Below the pieces are notes generated by a model. That model did no database searches and was not told the origin of the DNA. It was given only the letters and a program-made list of their open reading frames with translations. The translations under genes were made by a program, and so were the position numbers. A stretch of DNA of 27,346 bases from a virus, in IMG/VR virus record IMGVR_UViG_3300021963_000536, positions 1 through 27,346 of that record; one strand, 5' to 3'. Shown here piece by piece: positions 1-5,092 of the stretch. Each line of letters begins with the position of its first letter. The first letter of the stretch is position 1.

Positions 1-132
1 GGCAGTGTTTTGCGGTCGTTGTTTATATCGTTGCGGCGGCGATGCGTATATAAAAACCCCTAACTACCCTAATCTATAACAACTCCGTACACCGACCTTG
101 ATTTATCTCTCTTTTAAAAAAATCCCGGAAGT
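1..132. other. Left edge with no complete gene; possible tail of a truncated CDS
   Basis: No complete gene is visible here. The first ~54 bases are clearly GC-richer than the rest of the window. All three forward frames are open from the edge. The longest stays open to a TAA at 77-79 and would read as a cysteine-rich C-terminal tail (CGRCLYRCGG), which could be the end of a gene starting outside the window. The other two frames stop earlier and cannot be excluded. Bases 80-132 are T/A-rich with no recognisable promoter or terminator. Confidence 0.3.
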
Positions 133-291
133 ATGATTAGTCTTCGAAACCCCCGACGATATTATCGGAGATCGCCCTATTGGAATTTCTGGAAGGTTGT
201 ATTAGCAGGATGGATGATACGTTATCCACGCCCCTTTTTTGTTGCACTAGGATTTTGTTTAGTGCTGATATATAATGCGGTGACGAAATAA
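133..291 (+). CDS. Small Arg-rich predicted membrane protein (52 aa)
   Basis: This is a 52-residue ORF. Its N-terminal half is rich in Arg, Tyr and Trp (RNPRRYYRRSPYWNFW). A hydrophobic stretch at residues ~34-50 (PFFVALGFCLVLIYNAV) looks like one membrane span, and a weaker hydrophobic patch lies at ~22-29. The positive N-terminus suggests it stays on the cytoplasmic side. The start follows a GGAAG at unusually short spacing, so initiation may be weak. The pattern of basic/aromatic residues followed by a span looks protein-like, and I recall similar short ORFs in T4-like cyanophages, but the function is unknown. A holin-like or envelope-modifying role is possible but not shown. The opposite strand is also open across this stretch; this frame is preferred for its membrane-protein pattern and its strand. 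Confidence 0.6.
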   Translation: MISLRNPRRYYRRSPYWNFWKVVLAGWMIRYPRPFFVALGFCLVLIYNAVTK

Positions 292-300
292 AACTGAAAG

Positions 301-322
301 AAAAAATTTCCGGAGATTTTTT
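301..322 (+). promoter_or_regulatory. AT-rich hairpin enclosing the Shine-Dalgarno of the 66-aa gene
   Basis: Bases 301-309 (AAAAAATTT) can pair with 314-322 (AGATTTTTT), with one T-G wobble at 308/315 and a CCGG loop at 310-313. The GGAG Shine-Dalgarno (312-315) lies in the loop and top of the stem, immediately before the ATG at 323. The stem contains no G-C pair, so it is weak and probably temperature-sensitive. It is not a convincing terminator. Confidence 0.4.
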
Positions 323-523
323 ATGCCTGCACAGGAAAAAATATATCACATTTATGCAAAGGATAAGTGTATATTTCATTCATTAAAAGAAGAAGATTTT
401 GAAATTACTTGGAATGCATTACAGAAACTTGTAGATGTTCTTAAGACAGAATATGCAAGAGATGATTTATCTTTTGAAGAACTTCTACTGAGTAAAGAGG
501 TCGTTTTAAATTCTTCTCATTAA
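323..523 (+). CDS. Conserved hypothetical small phage protein (66 aa)
   Basis: The ORF starts at an ATG seven bases after a clear GGAG, which fixes the start. The soluble 66-residue product has an N-terminal block of the type YHIYAKDKCIFHSL, then an acidic segment and a predicted helix around a Trp (ITWNALQKLVDVLKTEY), and ends with DDLSFEELLLSKEV. I recall similar short proteins in T4-like cyanophages upstream of the baseplate genes, but no function is attached to them. It has no cysteine cluster, membrane span or catalytic motif. It is the first gene after the small membrane protein, with a 31-base gap that contains the hairpin. Its role is unknown. Confidence 0.7.
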   Translation: MPAQEKIYHIYAKDKCIFHSLKEEDFEITWNALQKLVDVLKTEYARDDLSFEELLLSKEVVLNSSH

Positions 524-525
524 TA

Positions 526-555
526 TTGACAAAAGCATATATAGACTGATAAAAT
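526..555 (+). promoter_or_regulatory. Candidate sigma70-type promoter before the glycosyltransferase gene
   Basis: A perfect TTGACA (526-531) is followed by an 18-base spacer and TAAAAT (550-555), one mismatch from TATAAT. It lies in the 56-base gap between the 66-aa gene and the ATG at 580, so transcription would begin near 562. This resembles the host-type promoters used for early genes in T4-like cyanophages and differs from the late octamers further right. It is a prediction from sequence only. Confidence 0.5.
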
Positions 556-579
556 TGAACTTGAAGGTTTATTTAACTT

Positions 580-1347
580 ATGGCAAAAGGATTTACTGTT
601 AAAGCAACTGCACCCAAACCCAAAGAAGTGGAATGGGATATTGATGCAATTAAAGAAAGAATGCGAGGTAAGAGTATTGTATTCTGTTTACCTGGACGTG
701 GATGTTCATTTACTTTTCTAAAGGCATTTGTACAACTTTGTTTTGATCTTGTACAGAATGGGATGAGTATTCAGATTTCTCAAGACTATTCTTCTATGGT
801 GAACTTTGCACGTTGTAAATGTTTAGGTGCAAATGTTCTTCGTGGTCCAAAGCAAATTCCCTGGGATGGAAAACTTGAATATGATTATCAACTTTGGATT
901 GATAGTGATATTGTTTTTGATTCTAACAAGTTCTGGCAGCTCTGTGATCTAGCAATCTCAGAAGATGGTACAGAGCGTGAAATTACTGCTGGATGGTATG
1001 CCACTGAAGATGGACACACAACTTCTGTCGCACACTGGTTAGAAGAGGATGATTTCCGTAAGAATGGTGGAGTGATGAATCACGAAACTGTTGAATCGAT
1101 TTCGAAGCGTAGAAAGCCTTTCACAGTGGATTACACTGGTTTTGGTTGGGTACTGATTAAAAAAGGTGTTTTTGAAAATCTGGAGTATCCTTGGTTTGCT
1201 CCAAAGATGCAAGTCTTTGAATCTGGTAATGTGCAGGATATGTGCGGTGAGGATGTTTCATTCTGTCTCGATGCTAAGGAACAGGGTTTTGAAATCTGGT
1301 GCGATCCTCGTATTCGTGTTGGGCACGAAAAGACTCGTATTATCTGA
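580..1347 (+). CDS. Putative GT-A fold (family 2-like) glycosyltransferase
   Basis: The 255-residue protein looks like a nucleotide-sugar glycosyltransferase with a GT-A fold. After a Lys/Pro-rich leader (1-30) comes a beta-strand start, SIVFCLPGRG. A DxD metal/nucleotide-sugar motif sits in WIDSDIVF with the acidic residues at 108 and 110. The C-terminal family-2-like signature is GED at 223-225 with a Cys-containing helix, then CDPRIRVGHEK with His at about 249. It has no membrane span or signal peptide, so it should act in the host cytoplasm. The acceptor is unknown: host surface glycan, virion protein and DNA are all possible. The start at 580 keeps the leader; an internal Met at residue 28 is an alternative. 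Its stop (TGA 1345-1347) overlaps the next start by one base. The GT assignment is good; the substrate is open. Confidence 0.75.
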   Translation: MAKGFTVKATAPKPKEVEWDIDAIKERMRGKSIVFCLPGRGCSFTFLKAFVQLCFDLVQNGMSIQISQDYSSMVNFARCKCLGANVLRGPKQIPWDGKLEYDYQLWIDSDIVFDSNKFWQLCDLAISEDGTEREITAGWYATEDGHTTSVAHWLEEDDFRKNGGVMNHETVESISKRRKPFTVDYTGFGWVLIKKGVFENLEYPWFAPKMQVFESGNVQDMCGEDVSFCLDAKEQGFEIWCDPRIRVGHEKTRII

Positions 1348-1502
1348 TGAACTATAACGTGCTTTATAAAGGGCATAAGATTTATACAAACCTCAGTGCA
1401 GAAGAATGTACTGAGGTTCTTCAAGACTTCTCTGAGCGTTTTTACTCGGGTGAGGACATTAATCCAAACGAAATAGAAATGGAGGAAATTTTAAATGGCT
1501 AA
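1347..1502 (+). CDS. Small hypothetical protein, translationally coupled (51 aa)
   Basis: The ATG at 1347 shares one base with the glycosyltransferase stop (TGATG), which favours this start over an in-frame upstream ATG at 1299 that would lie inside the glycosyltransferase gene. The 51-residue product starts MNYNVLYKGHKIYTNLSAEEC and is otherwise acidic (SGEDINPNEIEMEEIL). The N-terminus looks like two short beta strands followed by a helix. I do not recognise a family with known function. Its final eight bases overlap the start of the next gene, and the strong Shine-Dalgarno GGAGGAA for that gene (1481-1487) lies inside this coding sequence. Confidence 0.65.
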   Translation: MNYNVLYKGHKIYTNLSAEECTEVLQDFSERFYSGEDINPNEIEMEEILNG

Positions 1503-1635
1503 AGGCGGAAGTAGTAAGGTTTTATTTCAACCAGGAGCACCTAAGAAAACTCGTCAAGGGCGTTCTGCTCGTACATTACTCAGTGCGACCTCTCGCAATG
1601 GACGTAAAAAAAGATATCGCGGCCAAGGTAAGTGA
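1495..1635 (+). CDS. Very basic small protein without acidic residues (46 aa)
   Basis: The ORF starts eight bases after a strong GGAGGAA and overlaps the previous gene through ATGGCTAA. The 46-residue product has 7 Lys and 7 Arg and no Asp or Glu. It is rich in Gly and Ser, with blocks such as PKKTRQGRSAR and SRNGRKKRYRGQGK. Such composition fits a disordered nucleic-acid-binding or packing protein, but that is inference. I recall similar short basic proteins in T4-like cyanophages. Its stop (TGA 1633-1635) overlaps the next gene's start as GTGA. At only 46 residues it is easily lost to length cut-offs in automated annotation. Confidence 0.65.
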   Translation: MAKGGSSKVLFQPGAPKKTRQGRSARTLLSATSRNGRKKRYRGQGK

Positions 1636-1841
1636 TTCAATTAAATCCAACTATCCCAGTCATTACTCCAAAAGGTAATGGTTGGGCTTTTTTTATGATC
1701 GATCGTTCTCAAGAACACGATTTAGAATGGGTTGTTTTTCTAGATAGTAATGGTGAATGTTGGACGTTTAAAAACTCTGATATTCGGATTCAAAAGAATT
1801 ACACACTTCATCGCAATCGTGTAGGTCTATGTACCACTTAG
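1632..1841 (+). CDS. Conserved hypothetical protein with GTG start (69 aa)
   Basis: Translation appears to start at GTG 1632, overlapping the TGA of the basic protein (GTGA). Starting there keeps the block IQLNPTIPVITPKGNGWAFF, which I recall as the usual N-terminus of a small cyanophage family. The 69-residue protein is probably a compact beta-rich fold: LEWVVFLDSNGECWTF and DIRIQKNYTL read as strands joined by tight turns, with a conserved-looking DSNGECWTF hairpin. Its function is unknown. The last 13 bases overlap the start of the next gene, continuing the coupled series. Confidence 0.7.
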   Translation: MIQLNPTIPVITPKGNGWAFFMIDRSQEHDLEWVVFLDSNGECWTFKNSDIRIQKNYTLHRNRVGLCTT

Positions 1842-2446
1842 ATTCCAAAGAAGAATGGAATTGCATAAACGATGAAGATTTATGGGTTTATAACAAGTTA
1901 TTTTTATCGCGTCGTCTAAGGTATCTCTGTGGTCCTGTAGGGTGTTCTGTTCCTACCCCAGGTCATTATATCGTCCGACCAAGTATTAATTTACTTGGTA
2001 TGGGACGATTTTCGCGTATAGAGTGGATAGATGATTCTACAGATAATCTACACCCATCAGAGTTTTGGTGTGAGATCTTTAAAGGTGAACACGTAAGTGT
2101 TGATTTTCAAGATAAAGAACCAAAATTAGTCGTAATTGGAGAAAGGAACACTGATAGTCCACTATATAAATGGAAAAAATGGAGTAGAATAGATAGAGAT
2201 ATAAAGTTTCCGGAAATATTGAATGACTTAAAAGGAGATTATGAGTGGATTAACTGTGAATTTATTGATAATAACTTAATAGAAGTTCATTTTCGTCAAA
2301 ATCCAGACTTTCGTTATGGAAACACTGTTGCTATTCCTGTTTGGAAAGGAGAAAAAATAGAAAAATATCAAGATTTCACTTTTATTCGTGACGAAGACTA
2401 CTTAAGAGAGGGTTTTTATATTGATAACGGGATAGCAACCCCGTAA
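1829..2446 (+). CDS. Conserved cyanophage protein of unknown function (205 aa)
   Basis: This is a 205-residue soluble protein. Recognisable blocks are an N-terminal DEDLWVYNKLFLSRRL, then CGPVGCSVPTPGHYIVRP, INLLGMGRF, an aromatic block EFWCEIFKGEHVSVDF, SPLYKWKKWSRID, and a C-terminal YEWINCEFIDNNLIEVHFR. I recall this arrangement from T4-like cyanophages, always as an uncharacterised protein. The ordered strands and the acidic EVHFR/INCEF region are faintly reminiscent of nucleotide-binding grasp folds, but I see no defining motif and do not assign one. The ATG lies 13 bases inside the previous gene, with only a weak AGG ahead of it, so expression probably depends on coupling. Its stop lies in a small GC hairpin (ACGGG 2427-2431 with CCCGT 2440-2444). 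Confidence 0.7.
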   Translation: MYHLDSKEEWNCINDEDLWVYNKLFLSRRLRYLCGPVGCSVPTPGHYIVRPSINLLGMGRFSRIEWIDDSTDNLHPSEFWCEIFKGEHVSVDFQDKEPKLVVIGERNTDSPLYKWKKWSRIDRDIKFPEILNDLKGDYEWINCEFIDNNLIEVHFRQNPDFRYGNTVAIPVWKGEKIEKYQDFTFIRDEDYLREGFYIDNGIATP

Positions 2447-2450
2447 AAAG

Positions 2451-2471
2451 TTCTGATTTAACAGATCAGGA
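2451..2471 (+). promoter_or_regulatory. Hairpin overlapping the Shine-Dalgarno of the 85-aa gene
   Basis: TTCTGAT (2451-2457) pairs with ATCAGGA (2465-2471), with one G-T wobble and a loop TTAACAG. The AGGAG (2468-2472) that serves the ATG at 2480 is largely inside the 3' arm. Pairing could reduce ribosome access. It is not followed by a T-run, so it is not a terminator. Confidence 0.4.
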
Positions 2472-2479
2472 GCTAAAAA

Positions 2480-2737
2480 ATGACCAAACAAGTCGATAAA
2501 GACGAAAATTTTATGAAAAATGAGTGGGGAACCCAATTTTTGGCATCAGAATATGGGTGGGAATCAAAAATAGAGAAGCAAAAGATGCTTCGTGAGATTG
2601 CAAATGACGATTTAACACCAAAAAAACACGATTTTTATCATCAGAACGAAATTCACGAAAAAATTCGTAATGATGAAGACTATGATGATTGGGAATATGG
2701 GACTGAACCCCTATATGAAGTCAAAAATCCCGAATAA
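2480..2737 (+). CDS. Acidic hypothetical protein (85 aa)
   Basis: The start is set by AGGAG followed by an eight-base spacer. The 85-residue product is strongly charged. Its middle is helical and mixed-charge (KIEKQKMLREIANDDL) and its C-terminal third is very acidic and aromatic (IRNDEDYDDWEYGTEPLYEV). There is no membrane span, metal-binding cluster or recognised enzyme motif. The function is unknown. It is the last small gene before the baseplate wedge genes, and its TAA stop is part of the late promoter of gp25. It may belong to the baseplate region functionally, but nothing in the sequence proves it. Confidence 0.65.
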   Translation: MTKQVDKDENFMKNEWGTQFLASEYGWESKIEKQKMLREIANDDLTPKKHDFYHQNEIHEKIRNDEDYDDWEYGTEPLYEVKNPE

Positions 2738-2740
2738 ATA
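2733..2740 (+). promoter_or_regulatory. T4-type late promoter for gp25 (AATAAATA)
   Basis: AATAAATA matches the T4 late octamer TATAAATA at 7 of 8 positions and ends 20 bases before the gp25 ATG. Its third to fifth bases are the TAA stop of the upstream gene. The leader after the expected start site is short and has no evident Shine-Dalgarno. Confidence 0.65.
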
Positions 2741-2760
2741 AGACAGAATTATACTATTCA

Positions 2761-3162
2761 ATGCCTCTAGAAAGGGTAAGTCAAGGATTTAAGGATATTA
2801 GTATGTCATTTCAGGTTAATCCCCTGAATAGTGACTTGATTGCTCTTAAAAATGAGTCTGCCATCTCTCGTTCAATTCGAAATATTGTATTTACAGTGCC
2901 TGGAGAGAAGTTTTTTAATGAAAATTTTGGATCAAACATCTCCAGGACACTTTTTGAAAATGTTGATGACATATCTGCATCAGTGATTGTTGATGAGATT
3001 AGACAATCAATTCAAAACTATGAGCCAAGAGTTCAGTTGATTGATGTTCAAGCATATCCTGACTATGATAATAACTCATTTGATGTGGTCATAGTTTATA
3101 ACATTATTGGAGCAGATGTTCCTGCACAACAACTACAATTTGTATTGCAACCAACAAGGTAA
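2761..3162 (+). CDS. gp25: Baseplate wedge protein gp25
   Basis: The 133 residues match T4 gp25 (about 132 aa), the small wedge/sheath-initiation protein conserved in contractile tails and related type VI secretion systems. The protein has the usual order: a helical N-terminus; a strand-turn region with FNENFGSNISRTLFENVDD; a helix; and the diagnostic EPR motif at residues 88-90, in NYEPRVQLIDV. Closing strands follow (FDVVIVYNII). T4 gp25 works with gp6 and gp53 where the wedge meets the tube and helps start sheath assembly. The start at 2761 follows the late promoter and gives a full-length N-terminus; Met15 is a less likely alternative. The gp6 gene begins directly after the stop with no gap. 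The first ten bases of both genes are identical (ATGCCTCTAG). Confidence 0.93.
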   Translation: MPLERVSQGFKDISMSFQVNPLNSDLIALKNESAISRSIRNIVFTVPGEKFFNENFGSNISRTLFENVDDISASVIVDEIRQSIQNYEPRVQLIDVQAYPDYDNNSFDVVIVYNIIGADVPAQQLQFVLQPTR

Positions 3163-5088
3163 ATGCCTCTAGTAAACTTTACAAATCTGGACTTCGACCA
3201 GATTAAAACAACGCTTCGAGATTATCTCAAAGCAAACTCAAATTTTACAGATTATGATTTTGAAGGGTCTAACCTTTCAACGATTCTTGATGTTCTGGCA
3301 TATAATACCTATATTACCTCTTACAATGCAAATATGGTTGCAAATGAGGTATTTCTTGATAGTGCAACATTAAGAGAGAATGTAGTTTCTCTAGCAAGAA
3401 CGATTGGTTATATACCCAGATCAAAAAAAGCAGCAAAAGCAACAATAAGTTTTTTCGTAGACTGTTCTAGTATTATTCCAACTCCAGTATCTTTAACTCT
3501 TAAGAAAGGACCCGTAGCAAGCACCTCTGGAACTTTTGGTAATCAGTCATTTGTTTTTTCAATTCTGGAAGATATCACAGTTCCTGTTTTTGATGGTGTA
3601 GCATCATTTAATGATGTTCCAATTTATGAAGGAACATTGTTAACTTCTAATTTTACATACACCTCCAGAAATCCTAATCAAAGATACATTCTACCAAACT
3701 CTGGAATCGATACAAATTTAATATCTGTAATTGTTAAAAACAATCAACAGTCCTCAGTTTCCGTAAAATATAATCAACAAGATAGTCTTTTTGAAATTGA
3801 TAAAGAATCTGAAGTTTATTTTTTACAAGAAATAGAAGATGAAAGATATGAATTAATATTTGGAGATAATGTATTCGGAAAGGCACTTCAAGAAGGAAAT
3901 TATATAGAAGTATCTTATATTACAACAAACGGTGATTCTGCTAATGGAGTTGGTCAGTTTTCATATTCTGGTAGATTAACCTACACTAGAAATTCTACTG
4001 ACTATACCGTTACCTCTGGAGTATCACTTTTAACCACTGGATTGATTGCTTCTGGTGGAGAGAATATTGAATCTGTAGAATCAATCAAAAAGTATGCACC
4101 AAGAATATATTCCTCTCAAAATAGAGCGGTAACGGCAAATGATTATGAAACTTTGATTCCATCAAAGATTTATCCAGAAACAGAATCAATATCAGTTTTC
4201 GGTGGGGAAGAATTAATTCCACCACAATACGGAAAAGTCTTCATAAGCATAAAGCCCAGAAGTGGAGACTTCTTATCAAACTTAGTAAAAGAAAATATCA
4301 AACTTAAACTCAAAAAATATGCGGTTGCTGGTATTGTTCCTGAAATTTTAGATCTAAAATACCTCTACATTGAAACAGATTCTAAAATCTATTACAACAC
4401 AAATCTTGCTCCTAGCGCATCATATGTCTCTAGTGTTGTTCAATCAAATGCTACAAAATATTCAGAATCGACTGAACTGAATAAGTATGGTGCAAGATTT
4501 AAGTATAGTAAATTTTTAAAAATTATTGATGAAAGTCACGAATCAGTGACTTCTAATATTACTAAAATCCAAATTAGAAGAGATCTCAGAGTTTCCTTAA
4601 ATAGTTTTGCAGAATACTCAATAGGATTTGGTAACGAATTTCACATTAATAGTATGAGTGGATATAACATAAAGTCCACATCATTTAGAGTAAGTGGAAT
4701 ATCTCAAGATGTTTACTTATCAGATATTCCTGATACAAATAGAACGACTGGATCCATCTTTTTATTCAATGTTCCAAATGTATCTTCAACCTCTCCAACA
4801 ATTATAAGAAGAAATGTTGGAGTCATCAATTATAAATCTGGAATTATTACCTTAAATCCGATCATAATATCATCTGCAAAACAAAAGAATGGTCAACCAA
4901 TTATTGAAATATCAGCAACACCAAAATCAAATGATGTCATCGGATTACAGGATTTGTATTTGCAACTAGATATTAGTAAGAGTAATTTTGAAATGGTCAT
5001 AGATGAGATTTCATCTGGACTAGATCCTTCAGCATCAAACTACATCGTATCATCAAGTTACACTAACGGGAATTTAGTAAGATCATAA
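3163..5088 (+). CDS. gp6: Baseplate wedge protein gp6
   Basis: At 641 residues this is close to T4 gp6 (660). The N-terminus carries the gp6 pattern: a helix ending in FTDYDFEGSNLSTILDVLAYNT, then a second helix, FLDSATLRENVVSLARTIGY. The central part has a baseplate-J-like core with IEVSYITTNGDSANGVGQFSY, followed by RAVTANDYETLIPSK. The C-terminal part is beta-rich and corresponds to the T4 region bearing the late strands. In T4, gp6 dimers link neighbouring wedges into the inner baseplate ring and rearrange on contraction. The ATG directly follows the gp25 stop (TAAATG), so the two are probably translated together. The gp7-like gene begins four bases after its stop. Confidence 0.93.
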   Translation: MPLVNFTNLDFDQIKTTLRDYLKANSNFTDYDFEGSNLSTILDVLAYNTYITSYNANMVANEVFLDSATLRENVVSLARTIGYIPRSKKAAKATISFFVDCSSIIPTPVSLTLKKGPVASTSGTFGNQSFVFSILEDITVPVFDGVASFNDVPIYEGTLLTSNFTYTSRNPNQRYILPNSGIDTNLISVIVKNNQQSSVSVKYNQQDSLFEIDKESEVYFLQEIEDERYELIFGDNVFGKALQEGNYIEVSYITTNGDSANGVGQFSYSGRLTYTRNSTDYTVTSGVSLLTTGLIASGGENIESVESIKKYAPRIYSSQNRAVTANDYETLIPSKIYPETESISVFGGEELIPPQYGKVFISIKPRSGDFLSNLVKENIKLKLKKYAVAGIVPEILDLKYLYIETDSKIYYNTNLAPSASYVSSVVQSNATKYSESTELNKYGARFKYSKFLKIIDESHESVTSNITKIQIRRDLRVSLNSFAEYSIGFGNEFHINSMSGYNIKSTSFRVSGISQDVYLSDIPDTNRTTGSIFLFNVPNVSSTSPTIIRRNVGVINYKSGIITLNPIIISSAKQKNGQPIIEISATPKSNDVIGLQDLYLQLDISKSNFEMVIDEISSGLDPSASNYIVSSSYTNGNLVRS

Positions 5089-5092
5089 TAAA

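Noticed and set aside
301-322. A-tract/T-tract hairpin as a bidirectional terminator
   Set aside because: It lacks any G-C pair in the stem and lies directly against a start codon, so regulation of translation is a better reading.
137-379. Open frame on the minus strand near the left edge
   Set aside because: It overlaps the 52-aa membrane ORF and the 66-aa gene, both on the + strand with better signals, and its composition does not resemble a known protein.
1131-1424. Minus-strand open frame opposite the glycosyltransferase
   Set aside because: It is antisense to a well-supported gene with catalytic motifs and has no ribosome site of its own.
2427-2444. GC hairpin at the end of the 205-aa gene as a rho-independent terminator
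   Set aside because: The stem is only 5 bp and is followed by AAAAAG, not a T-run.
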